NCBI GenBank assembly: GCA_023409795.1
Contig: JAEYQX010000261.1
Coordinates: 1 to 13,184, forward strand
Source: Pseudomonadota bacterium
GTDB lineage: Bacteria; Pseudomonadota; Alphaproteobacteria; Caulobacterales; Caulobacteraceae
Reading direction: 5' to 3'
Length of the DNA stretch: 13,184 bases
Positions 6,110 to 12,959 of this stretch are shown here, piece by piece. Position numbers and translations under genes: made by a program. The notes beneath the pieces were generated by a model. That model did no database searches. It saw only the letters and a program-made list of their open reading frames with translations, and was not told the origin of the DNA. Each line of letters begins with the position of its first letter. Position 1 is the first letter of the stretch.

Positions 6110-8806
6110 ATGGCAAGAACAATGCTGATCGATGCGGCGCACGCGGAAGAAACCCGCGTCGCCATCGTGGACGGACGTCAGGTTGACGAATTCGATTTTG
6201 AATCGACAGCCCGCCGCCAGCTTCGCGGCAACATCTATCTGGCCAAGGTCACCCGCGTAGAGCCCAGCCTCCAGGCGGCTTTCGTGGAGTATGGCGGCAA
6301 TCGCCACGGCTTCCTGGCCTTCAACGAAATCCACCCGGACTACTACCAGATCCCGGTCGCCGACCGCGAAGCCATCATGGCCGAGGAGTCATCCGACGAT
6401 GACGACCAGGAAGACCTGGCCCGCGAAAGCGACGACGGCGAATCCGAGGGCGGCCTGGCTGACGAGGAGCGCCTGAAGCGCCGCCTGATGCGCCGCTACA
6501 AGATCCAGGACGTCATCAAGCGCCGCCAGATCCTGCTGGTCCAGGTCGTCAAGGACGAGCGCGGGGCCAAGGGCGCGGCCCTGACCACCTGGCTGTCCCT
6601 GGCCGGTCGCTACTGCGTCCTGATGCCCAACACGGGCAAGGGCGGCGGCATCAGCCGCAAGATCACCAATACCTCGGACCGTCGTCGCCTGAAGTCCGCT
6701 GCCGCCTCGCTGAAGGTGCCGCAGGGCATGGGCCTGATCATCCGCACGGCCGGTGCCAAGCGCACCAAGGCCGAGATCAAGCGCGACTATGAATACCTGC
6801 TGCGGATGTGGGAGACGATCCGCGAGACGACGCTGAAGTCGAACGCCCCTGCCCTGATCTACGAAGAGGAAAACCTGGTCCGTCGCGCCGTGCGCGACAT
6901 GTATGACAAGGACTTCGACGGCATCCAGGTCGAGGGCATCGAGGGCTTCAAGGAAGCGCGCGACTTCATGCGCGTGCTGATGCCGTCGCAGGCCAAGAAG
7001 ATCCATCTCTACCAAGGCTCCAAGCCCCTGTTCGCGGCCCAGGGCATCGAGGAAGTCCTGACCCAGATCCACCAGCCGGTCGTGCCGCTGAAGTCGGGCG
7101 GCTATCTGGTGATCAACCAGACCGAGGCCCTGGTGGCCATCGACGTCAACTCGGGCCGCTCGACCAAGGAACGCAACGTCGAGGCGACGGCGACCAAGAC
7201 CAACCTGGAAGCCGCCGTCGAGGCCGCCCGCCAGCTGCGCCTGCGCGACCTGGCCGGCCTGATCGTCATCGACTTCATCGACATGGACGAGGGCAAGAAC
7301 AACCGTGCGGTTGAGAAGGCCCTGAAGGACGCCCTGGCCAAGGACCGCGCCCGTATCCAGATGGGTCGCATCTCCAGCTTCGGCCTGATGGAAATCAGCC
7401 GCCAGCGCCGCCGCCTGGGCGTGATCGAGGGCGCGACCGAGGTCTGCCAGTGCTGCCAGGGCGCGGGCCGCGTCCGCTCGGCCGAATCGGCTGCCCTGGT
7501 CACCCTGCGGGCCGTGGACATCGAGGCAGGCCGCAATGGCGCCGGCTCGATTAACCTGCGCGTCTCGACCGCCGTGGCCCTCTATATCCTGAACCACAAG
7601 CGCGCCTACCTGCAGCGCCTGCTGGAGCAGCGCGGCCTGAACGTCGTCATCCTGATCGACGACACCCTGGCCCAGGGCGAGCACGCCATCGAGCGCACCT
7701 CGACCAATGAGGACTTCGTCGCCAACGTCCCGCACTTCTCGGCGGCTGATCTGGACGATGGCTACGACGACACCGCCTTCGACCATGAGGACGAGGACGA
7801 GGAAGACGACGACGACATCGTCGCTGCCGACGAGGATGACGACGCCCAGGACGGCGAAGCCTCGGACGAGGACGACAGCCGCGATCGCGCCTCGGATGGC
7901 GAGGGCCGCAACGGTCGTCGCCGCCGTCGCCGCCGTGGCGGTCGCCGCGACGAGGAAGGCTCGGACGAGAGCTCGGTCGACGTCGCCTCTGCCGAGGACG
8001 ACGAGGATTCCGAAGGGGGCCGTCGCCGTCGCCGGGGCCGCCGTGGCGGTCGCCGCATCCGCGAGGATGGCGAGCGCGATGCCTTCACCTGGGTCCGCGG
8101 CCGCACCCCGTCGCTGGAAGACCCCTACGTCTGGTTCGACCCGATCAATCCCGGTGCCGGTGCCGAGCGCCCGGCTTCGACGGCTGACACGCCCGAGGCC
8201 AATATCGAGGACAAGCCCGCCGAGCAGGCCGAGGGCGAACGCCGCGAGGGCCGCTCGCGCCGCCGTCGCTCGCGTGGTCGCAACCGTGATCGCAACGGCG
8301 AGGGCCTGAGCCACGACCAGAAGGTCGAGATCCGCGCCACCAACGAGGGCCTGCCCCCCGTCGGTTCGCCGGAAACGCCGATGGCGACCTATATCGCGCC
8401 GGTTGAGGCCGAGGACACGACCGGGGCCGTTGCGGCTGCCGAGGTGGCTCCCGAGACGGCACCGGTCGAGGCCCCCAAGCGTCGCCGCGTGCGCCGCAAG
8501 GTCAGCGGCTCGGTCGCGGCTGAAACCGTCGCAGACGAACCGGCCGTGGAAAGCCCCGAAGTGACCGTGGCCGAGGCTCCGGTGGCCGATGTGGCCGAGA
8601 CTGTCGCCGAGCCGGCGGTCCTGGACATCACCCCCGCCGAGGCCGCCGCCGAGGAAGCCCCGGTCGAGGTGGCTCCGGAAGCGGAACCGGCTGTCCCTGC
8701 AGGTGCGACAACGCCGGAAGTGGACGTCGCGACCCTGATCGCCGAGGATCCCAACCAGATCGTCGCCCCCCCGGCCAAGCCCAAGCGGGGCTGGTGGCGC
8801 CGTTGA
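6110..8806 (+). CDS. rne: Ribonuclease E, core of the RNA degradosome
   Basis: RNase E is the endonuclease that starts most mRNA decay and matures rRNA and tRNA. The 898-residue protein has an S1 RNA-binding domain (about 36-165) split by an acidic insert (about 86-128). The 5'-sensor and DNase I-like parts follow, with catalytic D345 and N347 (AIDVNSG) and D388 (VIDFIDMD), matching E. coli D303, N305 and D346. The zinc-link is C446-Q-C-C449. After about 530 the tail is disordered: acidic runs (545-635) alternate with arginine-rich RNA-binding blocks (603-613, 638-649, 717-727, 790-797). The tail ends PKRGWWRR, the GWW motif that binds polynucleotide phosphorylase in Caulobacter crescentus, whose RNase E is the same length. 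The start is set by MARTMLIDAAHAEETRVAI. It follows a long leader and lies 54 bases before the M48 gene. Confidence 0.98.
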   Translation: MARTMLIDAAHAEETRVAIVDGRQVDEFDFESTARRQLRGNIYLAKVTRVEPSLQAAFVEYGGNRHGFLAFNEIHPDYYQIPVADREAIMAEESSDDDDQEDLARESDDGESEGGLADEERLKRRLMRRYKIQDVIKRRQILLVQVVKDERGAKGAALTTWLSLAGRYCVLMPNTGKGGGISRKITNTSDRRRLKSAAASLKVPQGMGLIIRTAGAKRTKAEIKRDYEYLLRMWETIRETTLKSNAPALIYEEENLVRRAVRDMYDKDFDGIQVEGIEGFKEARDFMRVLMPSQAKKIHLYQGSKPLFAAQGIEEVLTQIHQPVVPLKSGGYLVINQTEALVAIDVNSGRSTKERNVEATATKTNLEAAVEAARQLRLRDLAGLIVIDFIDMDEGKNNRAVEKALKDALAKDRARIQMGRISSFGLMEISRQRRRLGVIEGATEVCQCCQGAGRVRSAESAALVTLRAVDIEAGRNGAGSINLRVSTAVALYILNHKRAYLQRLLEQRGLNVVILIDDTLAQGEHAIERTSTNEDFVANVPHFSAADLDDGYDDTAFDHEDEDEEDDDDIVAADEDDDAQDGEASDEDDSRDRASDGEGRNGRRRRRRRGGRRDEEGSDESSVDVASAEDDEDSEGGRRRRRGRRGGRRIREDGERDAFTWVRGRTPSLEDPYVWFDPINPGAGAERPASTADTPEANIEDKPAEQAEGERREGRSRRRRSRGRNRDRNGEGLSHDQKVEIRATNEGLPPVGSPETPMATYIAPVEAEDTTGAVAAAEVAPETAPVEAPKRRRVRRKVSGSVAAETVADEPAVESPEVTVAEAPVADVAETVAEPAVLDITPAEAAAEEAPVEVAPEAEPAVPAGATTPEVDVATLIAEDPNQIVAPPAKPKRGWWRR
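7929..8056 (+). repeat. 20-base direct repeat inside the rne arginine-rich region
   Basis: An identical 20-base segment occurs at 7929-7948 and 8037-8056, both encoding part of an RRGGRR block. The repeats are 108 bases apart, a multiple of three, so recombination between them would delete or duplicate 36 residues in frame. This may explain length variation in the tail among relatives. Confidence 0.5.
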
Positions 8807-8822
8807 TCGGACACGATTAGGC

Positions 8823-8885
8823 GTGACAACACGGGGAAGATTGCTGCTCTGGAGACCTTCATGACCAGACTTCCCCGTGTTGCAC
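8823..8885 (+). promoter_or_regulatory. Long hairpin enclosing the ribosome site and start codon of the M48 gene
   Basis: CAACACGGGGAAG (8827-8839) is perfectly complementary to CTTCCCCGTGTTG (8870-8882), and GTG/CAC (8823-8825 with 8883-8885) adds three pairs beyond a single bulged A. Between the arms, TCTGG (8848-8852) pairs with CCAGA (8865-8869), which abuts the right arm. The GG of the ribosome site GGAG is in this inner stem and the ATG (8861-8863) is in its 12-base loop. The total is 21 pairs. The right arm lies in codons 4-8 of the M48 gene. The structure would limit ribosome access in the message. It begins 17 bases after the rne stop and has no T-run, so it is a poor terminator. Confidence 0.6.
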
Positions 8886-10273
8886 TCCGCCTGACTGCCG
8901 CTGCAGCCGCCTTTGCCGTCGTCGCGGCCAGCGCCGCCACGGCCTCTGCCCAGAGCCTGATCCGGGACACCGAGATCGAGGGCATCATCGAGGAATGGTC
9001 CAGCCCGGTCTTCGTCGCCATGGGGCTGGATCCGGATGAGGTCGAGGTCCTGCTGGTCAATGACGCAGATTTGAACGCCTTTGCCACCCGTGGCCGGATC
9101 ATGGGCCTGAACACCGGCCTGATCCTTCGCACCAAGTCGCCGAACCAGCTTCTGGGCGTGATTGCCCACGAGGCCGGGCACATCAAGAACCGCCACACCC
9201 TGCGTGACGGGGCCCAGAACGCCGGCATGCAGCCGATGATCATGACCATGGCCCTTGGTGCCCTGGCGGCCCTGGCGGGCGCACCGGATGCCGGCGCGGC
9301 CCTTCTGGCATCCAGCCAGTATTTCGGCACCCTGGGCGCGCTGCGCTATATGCAGAGCCAGGAGGGCGAGGCCGACATCACCGGGGCCCGTGCCCTGGAA
9401 CGCGCCGGGATCTCGGGCAAGGGCATGGTCGAGTTCTTCGAGAACTTCCGCGCCCAGGAGGTCTTTTCCGACCAGCGCCGCTATCCCTATTTCCGCAGCC
9501 ACCCCCTGTCCTCGGCCCGTATCGAGGCCCTGCGCCGGCCGGTGGAAACCGCGTCCAGCTACGACAAGACGGACAGCCCCGAGCGCATGGCCCAGCACGC
9601 CCTGGTCGTGGCCAAGATCAAGTCCTTCATGGAAGCGCCCAATGCGACGCTGAGGGAATATCCGTCCAGCGACACCAGCCTGCCCGCCCGCTACGCCCGC
9701 GCCATTGCCTGGTATCGCGATGGCCAGACGCAAAAGGCGCTGGATGCCGTCGATGCCCTGCTGTCCGAGCAGCCCGACAATCCCTACTTCTGGGAGCTGA
9801 GGGGCCAGATCCTGTTCGAGGAGGGCCGCCCGTCAGAGGCGATCTCGGCCCACCAGAAGGCGGTGGACTACAAGCCCGATGCCCCCCTGCTGCGCATCAA
9901 CCTGGCCCACGCCATGATCGAGACCCATGAGCGGGACCAGTTGCCCCTGGCGGTCGACCAGCTGAAGCGCGCCGTGGCCCTGGAGCCGGACAACAGCATG
10001 GGCTGGCGCCTGATGGCCCAGGCCCTGGCCAGCCAGGGCAAGGAGGGCGAGGCGCGCCTGGCCTCGGCGGAATATTATTTTGCCCTTGGCCGCACCGATC
10101 AGGCCAACCAGTTCGCCATGCGCGCCCGCGACATGCTGGAGCGCAACACCATCGAATGGCGCCGCGCGACGGACATTGTCCTGTCCTCGGGCGCGACCCA
10201 GAAAGACATCGAGGACGCCGAGCGCCGCAACCAGCAGCGCACGAACCGCGGCGTCATCATCTCCAATCCCTGA
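8861..10273 (+). CDS. Periplasmic M48 zinc metalloprotease with TPR domain (BepA/YfgC-like)
   Basis: The 470-residue protein has a clear Sec signal peptide with likely cleavage after ASA-30. The M48 domain carries the zinc motif HEAGH (H103, E104, H107), third ligand probably E168 in QEGEAD (with D172). H214 in RSHPLSSARI sits where BepA has its regulatory 'His-switch' (THPxxxxR). A C-terminal helical region (about 265-440) shows TPR repeats, for example around 326-350 and 360-390. E. coli BepA (487 residues) both degrades stalled outer-membrane proteins and helps assemble LptD. This protein has the same architecture and size, so a similar role in outer-membrane quality control is likely. The ATG at 8861 has GGAG seven bases upstream, inside the hairpin at 8823-8885. 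The DsbA-like gene follows after 26 bases and is probably co-transcribed. Confidence 0.92.
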   Translation: MTRLPRVALRLTAAAAAFAVVAASAATASAQSLIRDTEIEGIIEEWSSPVFVAMGLDPDEVEVLLVNDADLNAFATRGRIMGLNTGLILRTKSPNQLLGVIAHEAGHIKNRHTLRDGAQNAGMQPMIMTMALGALAALAGAPDAGAALLASSQYFGTLGALRYMQSQEGEADITGARALERAGISGKGMVEFFENFRAQEVFSDQRRYPYFRSHPLSSARIEALRRPVETASSYDKTDSPERMAQHALVVAKIKSFMEAPNATLREYPSSDTSLPARYARAIAWYRDGQTQKALDAVDALLSEQPDNPYFWELRGQILFEEGRPSEAISAHQKAVDYKPDAPLLRINLAHAMIETHERDQLPLAVDQLKRAVALEPDNSMGWRLMAQALASQGKEGEARLASAEYYFALGRTDQANQFAMRARDMLERNTIEWRRATDIVLSSGATQKDIEDAERRNQQRTNRGVIISNP

Positions 10274-10299
10274 CCTGTTCCAGGAGCTTACCCGCCAGC

Positions 10300-11109
10300 A
10301 TGACTGACCAGCCCCCTGCCCCGGCTGCGGCCCCCGAGGCCGAGACGAAGACGACCCCGCCTGCCCGTCGTCCGGTCAGCCTCTACCTGAGCACGGCAGC
10401 CCTGGCCGTCTCGGTCATCGCCCTGGGGGTCACGGCCCTGTCGCTGGGCGGGGGCCAGGACTTCGGCAGCCGCGTCCGCACCTACCTGATCGAGAACCCC
10501 CAGGTGCTGGACGAGGTCATCCAGGCCCGCGAGCAGCAGGCCGAGGTCGTGCGCGTGGGCTCGATCGACGAGGCCATCCGGGCCAATCCGGCCCTCTTGG
10601 CCGCCGACCCGCGCGATCCTGCCTTTGGCCCGGCCGATGCCAAGGTGACGGTCTATGAGTTCTTTGACTACCGCTGCCCCGGCTGCAAGGCTGTGGCCGC
10701 CCAGTTCCGCGCCTTGGTCGACGCCAACCCGGATGTCCGCTTCGTCTTCAAGGACTGGCCGATCCTGGATCGCGGCGACGATACCACCTCGCAGTATGCC
10801 GCCCGCGCCGCCCTGGCCGCGCACCAGCAGGGCAAGTATCTTCCCGTCTATACGGCCCTGATGGCCGAGCCCTCGCTGACGCCTGAATCGATCGACGCCA
10901 TCCTGGTCAGCCAGGGCGTCGATCTGGCCAGGGCCAAGGCCGCCATGGTCTCGCCCGAGATGACCCGCCACGTCACCGATATCCACACGGTGGCCGCCGG
11001 CCTCTCGCTCCACGGCACGCCGTCCTTCATCATCAATGGCAAGGCCAGCCCCAGCATTGATCCGGCCGAGGTTGCGCGCCTGATCCAGGAAGCCCGGGAC
11101 AAGGCCTGA
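10300..11109 (+). CDS. Membrane-anchored DsbA-family thiol-disulfide oxidoreductase
   Basis: The 269-residue protein has a Pro/Ala-rich cytoplasmic start, one hydrophobic segment (about 27-49, signal anchor or signal peptide) and a periplasmic thioredoxin-like domain of the DsbA/Com1 type (about 112-268). The active site is C126-P-G-C129 in FDYRCPGCK, followed by the cis-proline loop GTPSF (P241). It should oxidise or isomerise cysteines in exported proteins. The frame is open upstream to 10156, but that part overlaps the M48 gene and looks nothing like a DsbA. The ATG at 10300 has AGGAG 13 bases upstream and starts the recognisable N-terminus. It is 26 bases after the M48 stop and is followed by a strong palindrome. 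Whether it works as oxidase or isomerase cannot be told from sequence. Confidence 0.92.
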   Translation: MTDQPPAPAAAPEAETKTTPPARRPVSLYLSTAALAVSVIALGVTALSLGGGQDFGSRVRTYLIENPQVLDEVIQAREQQAEVVRVGSIDEAIRANPALLAADPRDPAFGPADAKVTVYEFFDYRCPGCKAVAAQFRALVDANPDVRFVFKDWPILDRGDDTTSQYAARAALAAHQQGKYLPVYTALMAEPSLTPESIDAILVSQGVDLARAKAAMVSPEMTRHVTDIHTVAAGLSLHGTPSFIINGKASPSIDPAEVARLIQEARDKA

Positions 11110-11116
11110 TACAAGA

Positions 11117-11144
11117 AAGGGGCGGCCTGGCCAGGCCGCCCCTT
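11117..11144. terminator. Perfect 28-base palindrome, likely two-way transcription terminator
   Basis: The segment is fully self-complementary, 14 + 14 bases, with AAGGGGCGGCCTGG as the left half. As RNA it folds into 12 pairs closed by a GGCC loop, flanked by A's on the left and TT-G-T on the right. It starts eight bases after the DsbA-like stop and ends 13 bases before the thiG stop, exactly between convergent genes. The T-runs are short, but stem strength and location make a bidirectional terminator the best reading. Confidence 0.8.
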
Positions 11145-11157
11145 GTCCTGTCTGCCC

Positions 11158-11946
11158 CTAGATCAGGCCCGCCAGCGGCGAGGACGGATCGGCAAACATC
11201 CGCTTCTTCATCCGGCCCGCCAGATAGGATTCACGGCCGGCGATGACCGCGTGCTTCATGGCGCTGGCCATCAGCACCGGATCGCGGGCCTCGGCGATGG
11301 CCGTATTCATCAGCACCCCGTCGCAGCCCAGTTCCATGGCCACGGCCGCGTCCGAGGCGGTGCCCACACCGGCATCCACCAGAACCGGCACCTTGGACTG
11401 CTCCACGATCATGCGGATGTTGATCGGGTTCTGGATACCCAGGCCCGAGCCGATCGGCGCGCCCAGCGGCATGATGGCGACGGCACCGGCATCTTCCAGC
11501 TTGCGGGCATAGACGGGGTCGTCGGTGCAATAGACCATGACCTCGAAACCCTCTGCGGTCAGCAGCTTGAGCGCGCGCAGGGTTTCTTCCATGTCCGGAT
11601 ACAGGTGCTTCTGTTCCGACAGCACTTCCAGCTTCACCAGCGTCCAGCCACCGGCCTCGCGGGCCAGGCGCAGGGTGCGCATGGCGTCCTCGGCGGTAAA
11701 GCAGCCCGCCGTGTTCGGCAGGTAGGTGTATTTCCTCGGGTCGATATAGTCCGTCAGCACCGGCTGGCCCGGATCGGTCAGGTTCACGCGGCGCACGGCC
11801 ACCGTCACCATCTCGGCCCCCGAGGCGACCACGGCGGCCGCGTTCTGCTCATAGTCACGATACTTGCCCGTGCCGACGATCAGGCGCGAGTTGAAGGTGC
11901 GACCGGCAACGGTCCAGGTGTCGGAGCGGGGGGCGGTATCAGTCAT
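11158..11946 (-). CDS. thiG: Thiazole synthase ThiG
   Basis: ThiG builds the thiazole phosphate of thiamine from 1-deoxy-D-xylulose 5-phosphate, dehydroglycine and sulfur delivered by ThiS thiocarboxylate. The 262-residue protein has a TIM-barrel pattern: RLIVGTGKY at the first strand, LVKLEVLS with K105 as the expected Schiff-base lysine, MPLGAPIGSGLGI, and the phosphate-binding LVDAGVGTASDAA. Length is usual for the family. The ATG at 11946 has AGGGG one base upstream, close but the domain leaves little room for another start. thiS lies upstream on the same strand, 101 bases away, with a hairpin just after its stop. No other thiamine gene is in the window. Confidence 0.97.
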   Translation of the reverse strand: MTDTAPRSDTWTVAGRTFNSRLIVGTGKYRDYEQNAAAVVASGAEMVTVAVRRVNLTDPGQPVLTDYIDPRKYTYLPNTAGCFTAEDAMRTLRLAREAGGWTLVKLEVLSEQKHLYPDMEETLRALKLLTAEGFEVMVYCTDDPVYARKLEDAGAVAIMPLGAPIGSGLGIQNPINIRMIVEQSKVPVLVDAGVGTASDAAVAMELGCDGVLMNTAIAEARDPVLMASAMKHAVIAGRESYLAGRMKKRMFADPSSPLAGLI

Positions 11947-12010
11947 GCCCCTGACCTAGCGCCGTCCGGGGCCGGGGGGAAGCGGGCCGATCCTATTTGA
12001 TGGCCCCGCA

Positions 12011-12044
12011 GGCCCGATTTGTCGGATCGGACAGGGTCCGGGCC
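12011..12044 (-). other. Hairpin in the thiS-thiG gap
   Basis: GGCCCG and CGGGCC (12011-12016 with 12039-12044) pair perfectly, with a small inner TGTC/GACA stem. On the minus strand it begins three bases after the thiS stop. There is no T-run after it. It could protect the thiS 3' end or tune thiG expression. Pairing is seen; role is inference. Confidence 0.35.
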
Positions 12045-12047
12045 GCC

Positions 12048-12245
12048 TCAGCCGCCGCCGACGAACTGGACCAGCTCGACGCGGTCGCCCGTTGCTAGGG
12101 CCGTGTCGGCGTGCAGCGAGCGGGGCACGATCTCCAGATTGCGCTCGACGGCCACCTTGCGCGGGTCCAGCGACAGCTCCAGCACCAGCTCCAGCACGGT
12201 CGTGGCCTGGGTCTCGCGGTCTTCGCCGTTCACCTGGATACGCAA
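12048..12245 (-). CDS. thiS: Sulfur carrier protein ThiS
   Basis: ThiS is a ubiquitin-like carrier whose C-terminal glycine is adenylated by ThiF and converted to a thiocarboxylate, the sulfur donor for ThiG. I place the start at the TTG at 12245-12243, giving 65 residues beginning (M)RIQVNGED, because GAGGAG lies seven bases upstream and the family starts at this strand. An upstream TTG at 12278 would add 11 unrelated residues and has no such site. The protein ends VQFVGGG; the last two glycines are the required tail. It is the first gene of a thiS-thiG pair. I found no CTGAGA/thi-box segment of a TPP riboswitch upstream. Confidence 0.92.
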   Translation of the reverse strand: MRIQVNGEDRETQATTVLELVLELSLDPRKVAVERNLEIVPRSLHADTALATGDRVELVQFVGGG

Positions 12246-12252
12246 GGTCTCA

Positions 12253-12258
12253 CTCCTC
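12253..12258 (-). promoter_or_regulatory. thiS ribosome binding site, fixes a TTG start
   Basis: The minus strand reads GAGGAG, then seven bases, then TTG at 12245. This strong match decides the start codon in favour of TTG. Confidence 0.75.
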
Positions 12259-12290
12259 AAATGACCGCACGGCCCCAATCGGGACTGGCC

Positions 12291-12316
12291 GCTATATGGG
12301 ACCAGACGCGCGCCAA
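12291..12316 (-). promoter_or_regulatory. Putative thiS promoter
   Basis: On the minus strand TTGGCGC (12316-12310) and CATATAGC (12298-12291) are 11 bases apart. This fits the housekeeping promoter pattern described for Caulobacter (TTGACGS, 10-14 bases, GCTANAWC) at most positions. It would start transcription about 40 bases before the thiS TTG, leaving too short a leader for a TPP riboswitch. Confidence 0.4.
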
Positions 12317-12403
12317 CTCAATCAGCCTGACCGCAAGGCACAGCTTGCCGCGCCCGCCAACCGGCTTAATCACTGACCTTACGTCAAGAATTCCGTCGGA
12401 TGC

Positions 12404-12433
12404 TTGGCGTTGCCCTAGAAGTCAGGCTACAAA
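12404..12433 (+). promoter_or_regulatory. Putative aroQ-accB promoter
   Basis: TTGGCG (12404-12409) and TACAAA (12428-12433) are separated by 18 bases. The wider GCTACAAA agrees with seven of eight positions of the Caulobacter -10 pattern GCTANAWC. It lies about 50 bases before the aroQ ATG. The rest of the 235-base thiS-aroQ gap shows only a small GCAAG/CTTGC hairpin at 12333-12348. Confidence 0.4.
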
Positions 12434-12480
12434 GGCCCCCGATTCCGCGCGCGCGTCAGTGCGCCCTTTCAACCGAGCGA

Positions 12481-12924
12481 ATGCCCCAAGCGCCTGTCCT
12501 CTATGTTCTGAACGGCCCCAATCTCAATCTCCTCGGAGAGCGTGAGCCGCATATCTATGGACGCGAGACCCTCGCGGACGTTCAGAAACGGTGCGAGGCG
12601 GCGGCCGGCGACGCCCGCGTCGTCTTCCTGCAATCCAATCACGAAGGCCAGTTGGTCGACTGGATCCAGCAGGCGCGCAAGGAAGCCTCGGCGCTGATCA
12701 TCAACCCGGCGGCCTATACCCACACCTCGGTCGCCCTTTATGATGCCCTGAAGACCCTAAGCATCCCTGTCATTGAGTGCCACCTGTCGAACCCCGCTGC
12801 GCGCGAGGCCTTCAGGCACCACTCCTATGTGTCCCTGGCTGCTACCGGCGTGATCGCCGGACTGGGCGTCCAGGGCTACGAACTGGCCGTCCAGGCGGCC
12901 CTGAACCTCATCCGTCGCGCCTAA
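12481..12924 (+). CDS. aroQ: Type II 3-dehydroquinate dehydratase
   Basis: AroQ removes water from 3-dehydroquinate to give 3-dehydroshikimate, the third step of the shikimate pathway. The 147-residue protein is the usual length and carries the full set of motifs: VLNGPNLNLLGEREP (R21), the catalytic tyrosine Y26 in HIYGRE, N75 in IINPAAYTHTS with H81, and E99/H101 in VIECHLSNP. The open frame extends upstream to 12400, but that part is unlike the family and runs into the promoter; MPQAPVLYVLNGPN is the normal N-terminus. The ribosome site is weak (GAGCGA just before the ATG). accB follows after 35 bases, the common alphaproteobacterial aroQ-accB-accC arrangement. Confidence 0.97.
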   Translation: MPQAPVLYVLNGPNLNLLGEREPHIYGRETLADVQKRCEAAAGDARVVFLQSNHEGQLVDWIQQARKEASALIINPAAYTHTSVALYDALKTLSIPVIECHLSNPAAREAFRHHSYVSLAATGVIAGLGVQGYELAVQAALNLIRRA

Positions 12925-12959
12925 GGGCTTACGGCCAAGTACACGAGAAGAAGACACCC

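Noticed and set aside
5728..6186. A 152-codon plus-strand frame in the gap before rne
   Set aside because: It has no family similarity, no ribosome site and poor third-position bias, and it overlaps the rne start out of frame. The region reads better as promoter and leader.
7707..8309. A 200-codon alternative frame inside the rne tail
   Set aside because: It is a frame-shifted reading of the repetitive acidic/arginine-rich codons and is composed mostly of R, T, A and S.
8807..8860. The 8823-8885 hairpin as an intrinsic terminator for rne
   Set aside because: No T-run follows the right arm, and the hairpin extends eight codons into the next gene. Some premature termination cannot be excluded, but a start-codon structure fits better.
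6389..9733. A 1114-codon open frame antisense to rne and the M48 gene
   Set aside because: It has low-complexity composition (long G/A/V/R runs), no recognisable domain, and lies opposite two certain genes. In GC-rich DNA with strong codon bias, antisense frames stay open by chance.
10156..10299. A 48-codon upstream extension of the DsbA-like protein
   Set aside because: It overlaps the end of the M48 gene, has no signal or domain features, and the ATG at 10300 has an AGGAG upstream.
12246..12278. An 11-codon upstream extension of ThiS from a second TTG
   Set aside because: The strong GAGGAG lies inside this stretch at the right distance for the TTG at 12245, where the family normally starts.
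12400..12480. A 27-codon upstream extension of AroQ
   Set aside because: It covers the likely promoter and does not resemble the AroQ N-terminus, which begins at 12481.
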